Counted from the stretch's first letter, positions 23,841 through 37,042 are shown. The stretch: DNA of 64,000 nucleotides from Roridomyces roridus (GCA_029378245.1 JARKIF010000001.1:4402001-4466000); one strand, 5' to 3'. The notes: generated from the sequence alone by a model not told the origin. Made by a program: numbers and translations.

Positions 23841-24060
23841 AGAGTATGGTTATCTCGTGGTTCGATAAAATTTTAGTGATGAAGTAGGGATTATTTAATG
23901 AACTGGTTATTACAAACTATTCGCCGTTCTTGTTTCAAAATTTCATATCAGGGTCGCGTGTTCTACGGAGCCATCTTGAATGGATACTGCGCGTCGGCTG
24001 GGTGGTGGTCAACAACGACCTCTTTCCAATTCTAGCCAAGGTCACGAAATAGCAGGGGAT
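23841..24060. other. Spacer between convergent genes, no gene seen
   Basis: No coding signal. It holds the 3' flanks of the F-box pseudogene and of the minus-strand gene. Confidence 0.4.
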
Positions 24061-24993
24061 CTAGAGAGTTGTCGGAAACGGATATTGTGCGTCGGCTGGA
24101 TGGTGGTCAGCAACGGGCTTAGCAAACAAAGCTGGCGGCTTACGAGGGTGTACACCCGCAATCCTCTCAGCAATGAACACATCCGCACGAGTCCAAAAAT
24201 TGTCCTCGTACAGAACACCGCGCTGCCAATCGAGTTCAGAATCTCCCACTGGCATCAACAAAAAACGGGCGTCCTCGATGACGCGGTGGTATTTCGGGGG
24301 GCGTGGCATAATCAACGCCTGTAAATCCTTCCTGTTCTCCAGGATGTTTGCAAGGTGAGGGGTCCAGAAGACATAGAAGGCACAGAAAGCGAGGTGTGTG
24401 AGCTTGGGGAGGAGCGTGGCGCATGCAAGAACTGCCCAGTGCTCTGCATCGTTCAACATATCACACATCTTCAAGTTCGTTATCCCGCCGAACAGCGGGG
24501 AGGAGTACGCAACTGCGAGGGGACCGGATATGAGCTCGTCCGCGCTGCAGTGGAGGCGACGCAGAGCCTGAGGCACGCTTTCGAATGCTGATGCGCGGAG
24601 GCGCCGGGGGAAGGGCAAGAAGAGATTTTCGAGGTCGGGGCAAGCTGAGAGGATAGAATCGATGCTTCTGGTGCAAAACCCATCGACCATGAGGTTTCGC
24701 ACGCTCTTTAAGAGCTCGGACTCGGTCTGGAGCATGTGCGTGAATTGTTTGGCGCTGTAGCGTCGGAGACCATCGATAGCCGGTGCCTCGACAATAAGCG
24801 TGCGATAGAGGAGTGGGTGCACCCTTGGGAGCTCTTCAATCAGGCATACTCGCCGACAGAAGTAGACTCACCAGCATCGGACTCGTGAGGCAACGAGTAG
24901 CAGGTTGGGGATGGAAACGGGCCAAGAGATTGTGACCAATTCAAATATAGCACGCTCCAGGTCCAGAGGAAGACGAGGCTCGCGTTTTTCCAT
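24061..24993 (-). CDS. F-box-like protein, second paralogue of the local family
   Basis: Exon 1 (24993-24872) codes [20 protein letters not shown] and [11 protein letters not shown]; a 48-base intron (24871-24824) restores the frame to VHPLLYRTLIVEAPAI. The body keeps SVRNLMVDGF, DSILSACPDLENLFLPF, LLPKLTHLAFCAFY and DFW/DNFWTRADVFIAERIAG. A further 48-base in-frame intron (gtaagc...ccatccag) before DAQYPFPTTL is likely by comparison with the 13.5 kb copy, and the stop is at 24061-24063 either way. Length about 280 residues. It is strongly diverged from the 13.5 kb copy at the protein level but has the same exon layout. Confidence 0.72.
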
Positions 24994-25585
24994 GGTGGTG
25001 GTCCAGACGCAAGATGCGGAATGCTGATCCGCATCATTCCGGATCCGAGTCGCTCTCTTTCTTCCCACCCTTATGAGCCTCACCTGGATTCAGCGCCGTC
25101 CTTGAACTTGAACGTAGAATACTTTTATGGACCGCTGCACGAGGCATGAGATTCCTTCACGTGTATGCACGCCGAGTTCTCCGCGCCTCCCCCGAGCGCG
25201 CCGCACTCCGCCCGAGTTCGCCGCTCCTGGACCACGGCATATCAGCACGCTGGTGTTCCTCCAGGTATGTTACAGGTTGCGCCACGGGAAAAGGATCATC
25301 TCAGGCACCAATGTCTTCTTTACTCGGGCGCTTTCCGCGGTTTCAAATTGACGACCTCCCGCCTCGATTCCGAGCTGTCAGTTCCAAGAATTCATCGAAG
25401 CACACATCTGAATGATTTTCGCTCTTCGCCCACTCCCGGGCCCTTTATTTAAAGATAACTTCCACCGACGGCTGACGACTGAGCGCCTGCGGGGTCTCGA
25501 CGGCTTAACCAGACAAGGTCCGTCCATCTTGAATCCAGAGAACTTATAAGTAGTTCGGGCTCGTTGATTTTCGAAGGCCAGAACC
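24994..25585. other. Divergent promoter region, no firm gene
   Basis: Lies between the minus-strand F-box-like gene and the plus-strand MFS gene. An ATG at 25127 with MDRCTRHEIP resembles the start of the short F-box fragment at 49617 (MDRSPLSIPELLDQ), which also stands divergently beside a paralogue of the same gene. The rest of the 25.1 kb frame shows no F-box. Confidence 0.4.
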
Positions 25586-28500
25586 ATGCAGCACATGGAA
25601 CCTGCTGAGGAGAAAGGAGAGGACGAGGAGAAGGGTACATGCTCAATCGTGCGTTCAGACATTGCTGTTCTCTCATATTCGTTGACCACTGCACGCAGGA
25701 TGGGTCCGAGTCCCTCAGCGATGAGCATCGTCAATACCTTCTTGCTCGACATGGCACAGTAGCCTTGGACCCCATGCCGTGCATGAGTCCGGCGGATCCA
25801 TACAACTGGCCCACTCGCAAGGTGCGGCTCCGACGACCTCACAGTATTCAAGCTCATCCCACAGCAGAAAGAAATCAATCTCGCTCTGGTCGCATTCCAC
25901 GCCATGATGGCCACCTTCACTTCTGCTGCGATTCACTCCTCCCTTGTCCCCATCGGACACGACCTCCACGTATCTGTTCAACGCGCAACCTACCTCATCG
26001 CGCTTGTCATCGCCATTCTCGGCTGTGCACCACTCTTCTGGCGCCCCTTGGCGAACCGGTGGGGTCGACGGCCGATATTCCTACTCTCTCTTCTCTGCAG
26101 TCTCGCTGGCAACATTGGCTGCGCGAAGAGCCCGACCTACAACACGATGGCGCTCTGCCGCGCAATCACCGCCTTTTTCATCAGCCCTGCGTCGGCCATT
26201 GGGAGTGCGGTGGTGAGCGAGACGTTCTTCAAGCGTAAACGCGCGACGTATATGGGCATTTGGACGATCATGGTGACTTGCGGGGTCCCCGTTGCTCCGT
26301 TCATTTTCGGGTTTCTATCACAGAGGGTGAATTATCGTTGGATATATTGGGTTCGCACTGTGGGAAGGAAATTCAATCAGGCTGATTGATTCGAATGCAT
26401 CAGGATGACTGACGAACTCACTCAGCCTGATTGTGTCCAGACTATCAGCCTGATTGTGGCGACTCAGTCATGCTGATTGAAAATTCGGCAGATTTATCAA
26501 TCAGCCTGAGCGGGTCGCTCAATCAGGTTGATATACTCCGCTCAATCAGGTTGATTTAACTTGTACTCAGGTTGATTGTTCCATTCACCGCTGTTCTGGC
26601 TTCAATAATTATATACGTGCTACCTAATATACATGTATCCAGACATACTACAGGCCCGCCCCTTGCTTTCCATCCCACTCACAATTCACATCCAATTCTA
26701 ACTCCCCGAGTCAGAAAGACATCTCACAGAAATGAACAAGCAATGAATGGCTCACCGATGGCCATTCTGCGACCGAATGTCTGAGTCGGTGGGCGAAGTC
26801 GGGGAGTCAAAGCGAAACCGGTGTCGAAGGAGGTGTAAGTTATAATGACTGCCCGAATGAAGTAGAGAACGCGCGGGCAATCAGAACTGGCTCTCGCTAT
26901 TTCAGTCGAAACTTGAGAATTTCTGCGACTTGTGAATCGGGTGAGTGTTGCGACTACTGGGAAAAGGTAACGAACCTTGCATCCACTCCGGTCGCGTCTG
27001 TATATCTCGGACTCTCTCAGGAAGTTAACCGATGAGACTGGTGAGCGCCGAGACCAGGGATATGCGAGAGGGTCTCAAAGGGCTACTTGCGGAAGACCGG
27101 TTTCAACTGGATGTACCACGCTGCTAAAGCCGCCAATTCAATAAGGATTGAAGACGTCAAGAAAAAGAGCTAGACTCAACCGGGCCATATTTACCAAGGC
27201 GAGTCCGATTCACACATCTGGAGATGAAATCAGATGCATAAGGGAAGGGGAACAGTAACACTCCAACGAACCATTTGGGAACGAGCATCCGCACGGGGAC
27301 GCGAGCTTGGCTGAGCGCTGAGGCGGAAACATGGGTTCCAGAAAAAAGAGAACGACCCTTGGTCGACGACTCCACCCGCCGAATCCTTGCTTCATCTCCG
27401 CCGGTCCTCCGGAGTAAACAGGGAGATAATGACGAATGAAAGATACCTGGCGGTACGGTAAGTGAGGGAAGGTCAGAAAAAAAGACGGATCACGCACATT
27501 AACCTGGATATTGTGGCATCGGTCTCGAAGTCGGACTAGTCGATGACGCGGTCGACGTTAACGTTTCAACAGCAGCACCGGCTCTGCAGTGAGGAAGCAA
27601 TTCACCACTGATTGTCTTCATGCGTCTGTGAGTTCTCGACTTCACACCAAATTCCTGAGTCACTCACGATGTCTTGACTCGGAGGAGCACCGCAGAGCCC
27701 AACCATCTCACCCTTCCAAATACGAACCCCATTCAAGGGCGTCTTTACATGCCCGGCGTCGTGAAAGGATGGTGTTCATGAAATGAGAAATCCGGTTAGC
27801 GAGGGAGGAGACGCCCAGAAGAAGGTCGCGGAGGCAACGGTGGATCGATGCCGAGGGGGAGGGTGCTCAGGCCGTGGGATGAAGGCGAGATTGATCGTTG
27901 GGCCGGTTGCGGAGGCGCGTGTACAGAGGTAGAGGGGACGACGGTATTGTTAACGCGGGAGCGGCCTACGGAACTCAAATGCCGAGAAGATTAGCATGCG
28001 TATGCGGGACGAATAAAAACAGGGATAGAATCCGCCCGGATTCGGATTCATGAATCATGCCCGTGGACCAGGAACTACAGAGCGTGGCAGGGCCGGCGCG
28101 AACGGGAAAGACAGCAGAGTTGGTATCGGTTGAGCCGCGGATGAGGGGAATGAAGACATGATTGACGCCGCCGGGAAAGCCGTGAAGGGTCGGCAACTAT
28201 CGAAAAGCACAGGCTCAGGGACGCACCTGTGAATATAAGAGACCTAAGAAAGGATCCCGACTCACCAAACACGTGGAGCATGCCTATGATGGGGAGTCGA
28301 CTGACCCACGAACCTGGGGATCAAATCAGCGTTTTCAAGCAGAGAGAAAAGCGAAGCTCCACATCTCGAGGGTTTGGGAGAGTGGAGAGTCGCGGGTGCT
28401 TGATGAATTCACCTTCTGCCGAATCCATCCTTCATCGTCGATCCTGGCCCACGGAAAGGGTTCTTGAGTGGTCAGACTTTCAAACGAGGGAACAGGAGTG

Positions 28501-30867
28501 GAACGACGCACGGGATGTCGGTACTACGGGCAGGCATGTGCAGACAGCGCGGAGTCGCATCGACATCCTGACGACTTGATTTTGCATGTATCTGGTGAGC
28601 GTCCCCCTTGAAGTACAGAGGTGTCTACATGCGAGAGTTGAGACAAGGAATTAGCGCTGGTACGGATGAGGGAAGACGGCGGCGATGGTGTTGACGACGG
28701 CGTGGACAGTGCTCAGAGATGGTGGTGGTACGAAAACCAGAAGCATTTTGGTCGTTTATCCCGTCCAAGATGAGATATTTCGAACCGCTCTGTCCGGCGA
28801 TCATCCTCCGATTGTACGTGCCTGCGTTGCGCAGGGATGACCGAGATCGTGGTCGAGATGACGGAGGAGCACGAGGTGGAAGCGGGGTTGGGCTAGGAAA
28901 GAAGAGAGTCGACTAGCAAGGGGAGACTCCCCTCGAGCGTAAATTCTTTTGGAAGACTGACGTTGACGGAGAGCGGGAAGGGCGCCGGCGCCTTGCCCTG
29001 TGCCTAGTGTCGGTTGGGAAGAGTCTTGAAGCGTGTGTCCGGGGTCGATGCGATGGAAAAGGAACGATTCGGCTAGCGAAGCAGGGAGACTCAATGATAT
29101 CGATGCTTGTCGGAAGGATGAATGCGGCGCTCCAGCGGAGGTGGTCGGCCCGCGAATGCGTGGAACGACGAGACCGGGGAATGAGAGGAGGGTTAGCAAC
29201 GGGACAGAAGAGCAGGCTCAGTGACGCACCTGGAACTATAAACCAGCAATACCTGCATTCTCCATCGTGCAGCGCCGCCCCCGATGTCTCCTGCATGACT
29301 TGTAGCGCCTCAATGGCTTCGAGTAGGTGGCGTCCGCTTGAAAGCTGCGACAAATGGCCCCCAGGTACAGTATCAGGGGTAATGGCAGGCCATGTGAGAT
29401 GATTTGAGGCCGGAAGTGAGGCGCCTGGGAGAGTATATCGCACTCGGCGCGTCGATGTTGCAGATCGGGCAAAACAGCCGTGGGAAGCGTGGATTGGGGT
29501 ATTGGCGGGCCAAACGCGGTCCCAGGGGAAGGCCATGGAGTCCCTGCATAGATTGAGGCCCATCCGAGGCCCATCCGACCGTGTGCAAGCGAGGTTAGAC
29601 GAGATCGTTGTGGCAACACCGACGTGTTGTTTGCTCCTGTCTTTCCACAGCCACTGATTCCACAACAACAAACACTCGTTTTTTTAAACGGCCTTTGCTC
29701 AACGACAAGTCAACCTACCACCTTGAAAATGAAGTTCACAAGGTTTATAAGGCTGGTTACTAGAGAAAGACGACCAAGTCTAATAAATTTACTGGACTTA
29801 CAAATATACGAGACATTTGTGAAAAGCTGGTGTTTTGCTTGTGTTTTGTGGGTGAGTGTTCAAAATGCAGTCAGGATGAGAGCACAAAATGCACTCAAGT
29901 TGGGCACTATCAGGCTGATTGACAAAATTGAGCCTTGATTGAGTCGTCAATCAGCCTGATTGAACTTGCTTCCCACAGTGGTTCTGGCCATGGTGAGTCG
30001 ATCGTTTTTCATTTCAAGCTCCTCTTTGTATTGACCTCATAGGTAAACGGGGTTCAATTCATCCTGTACTTCATCTTTGGAGCCGAAACTCTCTACATCC
30101 ACGACACACAAGAAGCGAAAGCCGGATTCCTCGGTTTGCGCCGTATTGATCCTCGCCCACTCACCCTTGAAGACTTCGTTCATCCATTCCGCTTCTTCCT
30201 TAAACCGCGCGTGTGCCTACCAGCTATATCCCACTCGATGATCTTTCTGTGGGCAAGCATCATGCCCAACATCCTCATGCCGCAAATTTTCCCTGCGAAA
30301 TTCGGGCTCGACACACAGCAGGTCGGATTGCAATTCCTGGCTGCCATAGTGGGCAGCGTCATTGGCGAACAGTTGGGCGGGCGCACGAGCGATTGGTGGA
30401 TGCGTCGGAGACAGCGGGCTCTAGCTGGGAAGGCAGCGGCCCCGCCCGAATATCGTCTTTGGCTGAGCTACATCGGTTGTGTGCTCTCCATCATCGGCGT
30501 TGTGGTGTTTTGCGTACAAGTGGAGCGCGCGGGGAGAAAGTGGAACATCACACCCCTGGTAGGCGTGGCGATTGCATCTGTGGGCAATCAGCTGAGTACG
30601 ACGGTGCTGATCACCTATGCTGTGGATTGTTATCGTCTGGAGGCTGCTTCGGTTGGCGTGTTTATTTCGTTCGTGCGCCAGATTTGGGGGTTCATTGGGC
30701 CGTTTTGGTGCGTGGTTGAATTTCCGAGGCGGACTTTAACTGAATTGTTGCAAAGGATACCCCACTTGATTACTGCGACGAGTTTTGATGCTACGGCGGG
30801 AATCGCGGCGGCGTCCCTGGTCGTCTTTTCCATAATTCTTATTGTCTGGCTGCAGGTAGTAGCATAG
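25586..30867 (+). pseudogene. MFS transporter split by a 3.6 kb transposon (copy 2)
   Basis: Drug/polyamine-type MFS transporter (proton-driven export in relatives). An exon with LLARHGTVALDPMPCMSPA and DPYNWPTRK is followed by a 46-base intron (25822-25867), then VAFHAMMATFTSAAIHSSLV, LFWRPLANRWGRRPIF (the loop 2-3 signature), ISPASAIGSAVVSETFF and VNYRWIYWV. There the insertion 26355-29980 interrupts the codons. The gene resumes as LAM, an intron of about 50 bases, VNGVQFILYFIFGAETLYI, MIFLWASIMPNILMPQIFP, SVIGEQLGGRTSDWWMRRR and SVGVFISFVRQIWGFIGPFW. The stop is 30865-30867. Apart from the insertion this is the best copy. The phase of the first intron after ATG 25586 could not be made to fit. 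Confidence 0.75.
26355..29980. mobile_element. Non-autonomous inverted-repeat DNA transposon with subterminal palindromic motifs
   Basis: Inserted between ...attgggttc and gttctggcc; the uninterrupted copy at 47.13 kb reads attgggttctggcc, so the four bases gttc are duplicated. The ends are inverted repeats of about 34 bases: left cactgtgggaaggaaattca, right (reverse complement) cactgtgggaagcaagttca, both continuing into atcaggctgattga. The palindrome caatcaggctgattg and its variants occur about eight times in 26370-26575 and three times before the right end. The interior shows no transposase. It contains two diverged copies of a block with ggctcagggacgcacct / ggctcagtgacgcacct (28.2 and 29.2 kb). 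The exact left boundary is uncertain by one base. Confidence 0.82.
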
Positions 30868-33217
30868 CGTTGGAATCATCGTTATTCTGCATCAGGTACC
30901 GACGAGTTGTCGACATTCGTGGAAGATGTGCTCATCGAAGCTTCGGCAATGAAGCCTTGCGGATGGCGACCACTGGAGGATTCGTGTACCCAGGCGTTTA
31001 GCAACGAGGTTCCTTCCAAGGGCTCGGAGGCAAGGACCACTGGGGCGCGGCTGAAGACCAGGGTAGCGGCGGGTCATCGAAATTCGGCGTAGACATCACA
31101 TATCCGCCGAGGCTGGCGAAAGTTGCGTCTCTGTGTGCCAGTGAGAGCATAATCGATCCTGCTGGATTCTCTTCATATGGCCTGGGGATAGTTATAGCTT
31201 CTGGGAGAAAGGGCACCCAGCGCTTGGCGCATTTTAGCGCTGGGAAGGGTACTTCTAATAGAAGCTCCACACCTGCTAAGGTTCAGCTAGTAATGCCTCT
31301 CACTTGACTCTCACCTATTTTGTGAACTGTGAAACACGGGAGTAAGCAAGGTGCCGATATTTGGGCAAATAATCACGGGCAAGGGGGGGCTGTTGGAACT
31401 TCAGAGGCTTCCATATAAGCAGCGAACCCGTTGCAAACGCGCACCGAATACAAAATGTGTCTACGGCTTATATACGGTAAGTGTTCTATCTACGAATACT
31501 AAAGCACGACAGGAACAGGAATATATGCAAAGGGTAGGGGGTCCGTGAGCCTCGGGCTCGTAACTACGACGGACGGCGGGAGCAATACACGACATGGATC
31601 TCGAACCTCCAACAGGTGCGGCTGCAAAGGTCCGGCTGGTGCCATGGATATACCAAGGTGGCAGAACAAGCGCATACACATACAAGATGCAGTTTCTTAC
31701 AGATTTATTCTCATTGAACTCCATTGGACCCCATATCCGCCGACAGATCGAGGGTGAGAAAAGATATTGGGGCCGTACATACTGCTTCCGTGTTCGACAT
31801 TGGTTCGACAGCAACAGTAAGTCGAGTTGACGCCGAGAAGGCTCGATGCGATGCTCGTGTAACACAATCTCTAAGGGCGACCGCGATTTCTGCCCGATGC
31901 TAGACACACGTTCCAAGCTGGGTGCCGCAACCGTGTGAAACGGCAAGGCCGATCATGATGAGATAACCATCACCATCATTACAGAACAGATCTCCATGTG
32001 CGTCCTGGACTGGTGCTCGCAACCCGTTCAATTTGCTGATTTTGGCTTAGGCTCGGACCAGCCCCTTCTTGCGGCATGAAGTCTAGCCTCTTGGTACAAA
32101 TTCCGCCCCCGCAAAAGTACCAACGAGGGCTGGTTCGAGTCTAGTTTCGGCTGGTTGTAATTATCATGACAACTTCAAGTGAATGGCAAGGTACCACCAG
32201 AGAATGAAATCTGCGCACACACTACGAATCGGACAATAAAATGCCAATTGTGGCCGCTCCGAGATGCGGAACAATTGAGCACTTGTCAGGGTTTGTTCGC
32301 CTCGTCTTCGCCACCGTCTCGGCGCGCTAAATTTAAAGTTATGACGGGCGGCTATGGCCCCACTGGGTACTGGCGCTTGACTGAGCCTTGCACAGCCAAG
32401 TGCTATTTCACGTCAGAGCCGATTACCGGGTTGCGTGGCCTACACAGGATATTATGATAGTCACGATCCTTCCGCAGCCTCCTACGCCAGTCAAGTTTAC
32501 TTTATGGGGACAAATTTTAACGAGCAATACCTGCTGCGGCGTTGACTTTCAAGTCAGGAATCATTCAAAGCCCCCTGGTGAAGATTAGGATTGCCGACTA
32601 GAAAAATTTCCACTTGTGGGTATGTGCAGATCCTGGTAATGAGCGGATGGGTTGACCGTTGCACATCTTCGCCGTTGCAACCCTGAACAATTGTTGCTGA
32701 CTAGATAAGAAGCGCGTGGCTCGATTGGCATCCCGCACCTTTCCTACGGCCATGTCCCACCACGACCACGGTGGTCCCAGCTGGACTTCTGTAGGTGACC
32801 TCTTTTTATCAGTGCCAGGACTCATAGTGTTCTGACAGACTGACTACTCCTGGAACGTTGAGTATCCTCCTCAGGCTGCAGGTATTCACATACCCTCCTC
32901 GATCGTGATTTTCTGACTTGCGTCGCAGGCTTCACAGGCTTCGACATCCTCAACTTCAACAAGCATGGATTCTGGGGACAGATTCCTGAGTGAATTGTTC
33001 CCTGCAGATCTCGAGGTAAGGGCCTGGTAGCTCTGATGCCGCCTTCCGTGTCTGACGCTCGAGGGCCAGGTTGCCGAATACGTCGAGGGAAGGCCATTCA
33101 TAACGGAGCTCAACCACTTTGCGTGTGACCCTCCTTCGCAACTTGCGGTGCGCACTGGTTCTCATCATTCCATCAATCAACTACTTAGATCTTCGTCAGC
33201 CTGCTCTCATCGGTACA
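30868..33217. other. No assigned gene
   Basis: About 2.3 kb with only short open frames on both strands and no recognisable family. The first 30 bases still match copy 1 and copy 3 downstream of the transporter and then diverge at about 30895. Confidence 0.45.
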
Positions 33218-33826
33218 ATGGTTTGGCCTAATGTGCACGGACTGCCAGAAATCGATCCAATGTGGCCGTCAATCCAGCACAACGTGATTCCAACCATTGC
33301 GCGCCGAGGTAGGACCCGGACAGCTTCCTCACCAGCACCCACTCAACCAACGGCGGCCATGTCCGAGTCACTCGAACGGCCAGCATTCCCTATCGCTCTG
33401 ACGCGCCCTATCGACTTTGAACACTTGGCTCGCAACCTCCAAAACCATATTATTCCACCGGATACAACCATCTACATCCTGCCGACGACTCGCGGATCCC
33501 CCCTATTCAATATGAACACCGGCTCCGGCGCCCACGACATGTTCTCCATCATCACCCAGCTGCAGACATTCGTCCACTCACCGCTCGCAGTGGCGGACTT
33601 TCGGACCAAATTGACGCGTAACGCCCAGCGCTCAGTGCGCGCGTACTTTGTTTTTCGAAGCGGGCATGGAGGTGCGCGCGTATGGCGGGGTTTTCTCAAA
33701 GGTAGGAACCTCGTTGATGGGCCAACGGGTGCGGATTTGTTGAGGGGGCATACGGTCATGTGGGAATTTTTCCGGAATCAGGATCAGTGGGTCATGCATG
33801 TTGACTTGCCTCGCACGGGCAATTAA
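33218..33826 (+). CDS. Hypothetical protein, unrecognised
   Basis: An open frame of 202 codons from an ATG at 33218 (MVWPNVHGLPEIDPMWPS) to the stop at 33824-33826, without need for an intron. It has a T/P-rich stretch and then an ordered-looking part with PIDFEHLARNLQNHIIPP, YILPTTRGSPLFNMN, FSIITQLQTFVHSPLAVADF and VRAYFVFRSGHGG. I do not recognise the family and see no signal peptide or membrane span. Frame length and composition favour a real gene or a recent remnant. The frame extends upstream to 33119 without stop, so the start may differ. Confidence 0.45.
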   Translation: MVWPNVHGLPEIDPMWPSIQHNVIPTIARRGRTRTASSPAPTQPTAAMSESLERPAFPIALTRPIDFEHLARNLQNHIIPPDTTIYILPTTRGSPLFNMNTGSGAHDMFSIITQLQTFVHSPLAVADFRTKLTRNAQRSVRAYFVFRSGHGGARVWRGFLKGRNLVDGPTGADLLRGHTVMWEFFRNQDQWVMHVDLPRTGN

Positions 33827-35589
33827 CATTTTCTTTCGGCTTGGGATCACTTCTACTACATTCCCAAAATTGCTGTAACTGTGTAACTGCCCGGTAGTCT
33901 ACCCATCATATAAGTGGATGCTATATTTGTGCGATATATCGTCGCCCCCCCGAACTCTGACCAAGCACAAGCCCAGACTTCAGTAACGACAAACTGGTCT
34001 CCTACTTTTCATATCTAACCGCATAAGACATTGTCGTTCGAGTACGCGCCGTGGGTGTGTCGGAGGGAACCGGAGGATGGGCCGGTGATGCCGAGGGCTA
34101 CCTGTGATTATCACAACCAACTCACAACAATCAATCAGCGCCGATCAATGGCTGTGCCCACTCCTTGCTCTGCCCATCATCGATTTACCTTGGATTTACC
34201 CCGATCTACTGGACGCCTTCAAACTTGGCGGCTCTCTGATGCAATCCTTCTCGACGTCGACACAAACCGTTTTAATGATCCAAGTACCGAAATAACTAGG
34301 CACCTTTTGAGCATCTTAACCCCCGTCGGCGTCCGCATGTGCCCAGCTCTCTCTCCCTTATCTTTAGCTTCCAAACCTGTTACATCCGCGACAATCTCCC
34401 GACGGGAAGAAGATATCAATGACGATCCTGCCATGACGATCCCGCGTCCCCGCACCGGTCTCACGGCTGGTTCTTCTTGCAATCTGTGGCCGCCGGGCTG
34501 TAGTCGCATCTTCTCAGATGGTGTCACTTCCCTCGAGAAACAGCAAATCTTGTAATTTTTGATGGTCGTGAATCTTACGAGGGAGTTCACGATGGGGAGA
34601 CCTTGGCGCGTACTAGTGAGCTGCAGCTTTGAACAGAGCAACAATACTACGCACCGCGTGAATCGGGGAACTGGACCAGGCCCCGCGCCGTCCCAAGTGT
34701 CTGCCGCTCGACATACGATTCTTCGTCTCGGTAAATATCCAATGCACTGCGGGCAGTTGAAGGTTTGAGAGCTAGACATACACATGGCGACTTACAATGG
34801 GATTTGCTTCCTGTTTCCCGTGCGAAGCAACCCGACCTATCTCAGGTAAGCCGCAAAAAATGGAAAGGTTCAATTCTTGCCTTCGTAATCATGGCCGCCA
34901 ACACTCTGACTTGATATGCTCTGCGAGAGTACCCTGAGACATAGACATCAGGACGGCAGATGGCACGCCACCGTGAAGGGATACCCAGTAGAAATATTCT
35001 ATCGCCCAGTTCATAGTTCTCTGACAGCCACTGGTAACCTGCGAGAATGTTCGACTTGAAGTTCCTGCGTAAAGGATGAATGCAGCGAAACGACTTCGAG
35101 TGAAACTGTTACCAAGCAGTAGCGGACGCCCAGGTATGTTTGAGAAACACTGATACATTTTTTATGTTACCGGATTTCTTTGTTTAAGTGCCGATTTCAC
35201 TAGCATACACCACAATTGCGCAGCCGTCTGGCCACCGGCTGTAGATTACCGCGTGGCTGCGGATCCTCCATTGTTCGACTCTGATCAAGAATCTGGATGA
35301 TTCCCATGTTATCAATTGAATGGAGCCGGATCGATTCCACTCGGCAGTGGCAGCCGTGTCATTGTTCGACCAGTATTTTGTGTAGTTGCCACCTGTGAAT
35401 CCATTGTCTTGTTGTTCGATTTCCGTCATGAGGCCCGGCTGATCACCATGAAATCTTTCGCCTGGAATCCGTCCGTCGGGGCCATACTGTACCCACCCAG
35501 GTTAATTCAGTAATTCATCGGCCTTCTGGATGCTTAATGGACGATTGCGAGGGGGAATAAACGTGTATTAATTCCAAAAAACAATATAT
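33827..35589. other. No firm gene; short unrecognised minus-strand frames
   Basis: Minus-strand frames at 34219-34785, 34889-35158 and 35184-35429 show no family I can name. The last one (GGNYTKYWSNNDTAA, IQLITWESSRFLIRV) has the look of a beta-sheet protein end and may be the 3' part of a decayed gene. Confidence 0.35.
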
Positions 35590-37042
35590 TCATTGCTCGT
35601 CGCCCGCAGGCCCATCCAGCTGCTCATTGCTTCCCGCTCCCGCTCCCGCTCCTGCTCCTGCTCCCGACGGTACGAACGACTGGTCAATCAGCTGCTGCAG
35701 CTCGTCCCCTCCCTCGCCGAGGTCGTCGATCCCGTCATTCTTGTTGGACTCTGTGTCGCCATGGGTTTTGCGATCTTGCACGACCAGTCCTTTGAAAGCC
35801 CTGAGGGGAATATGAGCTGACCTGAAAAACAACTCGAGGAACGATACGCACTTGCTCACCTTCGCCGCGATCTTGTCGGCGGTGAGTGCTTTACCGGACT
35901 CCTCCAATTTGCGTCGTGCCTTGAAGTGATACTCCTCGATCTTGTCCTCGAGTTTGTCCCAGAAATTCTTCTCGTGGAATTCCATGTAGACTGAGCGCTG
36001 TGCGTCGCATGAGCATATCATATATATGCAATAGACAAACGACTCACGAGCAATGCAACGCGGGCGCAAAACCCGGCGGTGAGCTCAAACCGACTCCCGA
36101 GGTGCCGTCCAATGTTTTCCGCAAGCTGTTTGAGACCCATGTGTTGGTCGGCGTCGTCGAGATTAGGCTTGGTAGGCTTGGCATTGGCTTTGGGAGGCTT
36201 GTGATTGACGCTAGCAGCAATCTGGAACTGTGTCAGACCAAGGGATAAAGGTGGTGGCATGCGTGCGTACATCTTTCTTGATTCCGGAACGCGCGTCGCT
36301 CATTTGGTCCGTAATGACCTTCGTGACTTTGGCCTCGTCGGCGGGGATGGTGCGGATGTTGCTCGGGAGATCGAAGCGCCGCTCGAAAACGATTTTCTGC
36401 ACTGATATCAGGGCGCGACTGCAAGAGGATAAACATTGGGACTTGCAGAAACATTTGAGGTGAGTGTGGTGCCCTTGTATGCTCGAGCGGACGTCGAAAG
36501 AAGCGCGCCGTAGCACAAGGCGCGGACATTGGTCTCGAAGAGTCGTTAGCGAGGGGGACGATGATGAGGCACCAACATACTACGAAGTCTTTGGACGGGG
36601 CCCAGGGTGGCTGACTTGTCGCGATACGTCGGACCTCTTCGAGGGTCGCCAACTGAGTGGCATACATGTAGCTTTCGTGAAGGAGAGGTCCCGACGGCAG
36701 CTATGGGTCGCAGAGTCAGCAACACTCGACCCCAATGTTGACACTCACATTCATGAACTTGACAATATCCTCGACATGCTCGCGTTTCAGTTTCTTGCTG
36801 CGCGCGAAGTTTTGAAGGTCAGCCAGGTCGGACTGGTTAAGGGTAGCTGCCCGGAGATTGAGGGGTGGCATGCGTCGAGCGAAGGGGTTGGGGTCTGTCT
36901 CGTCGTCCTCGAGCTGGTCTCGACGACGAATGGTACCGCGAGGTCCCTGGGTGGCACGCGGACTCGGTCCCATGGGACTTGAGTTCATGAGATCATCGAC
37001 CTCGTTGGGCTCGCTGAATCTGGAGGGGCTGGAAGAGGCCAT
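35590..37042 (-). CDS. Companion protein divergent to the transposase-like gene
   Basis: Agaric protein of about 390 residues, known to me only as an uncharacterised family. Exon 1 starts at ATG 37042 (MASSSPSRFSEPNEVDDL) and holds the conserved LNQSDLADLQNFARSKKLKR, a basic helix that may bind DNA. Later exons read YMYATQLATLEEVRRIATSQ, KIVFERRFDLPSNIRTIPAD and KVTKVITDQMSDARSGIKKD, then QLAENIGRHLGSRFELTAGF, RSVYMEFHEKNFWDKLEDKI, and finally an acidic tail with an (AG)5 run encoded by a gctccc/gctcct microsatellite. Five short introns fit the frame. The stop is at 35590-35592. It lies head to head, 157 bases apart, with the gene at 37200. Confidence 0.7.

Noticed and set aside
26355..29980. 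Calling the 3.6 kb element a CACTA transposon outright
   Set aside because: CACTG ends and subterminal repeats fit, but the 4-base duplication and lack of a transposase do not allow a firm class.
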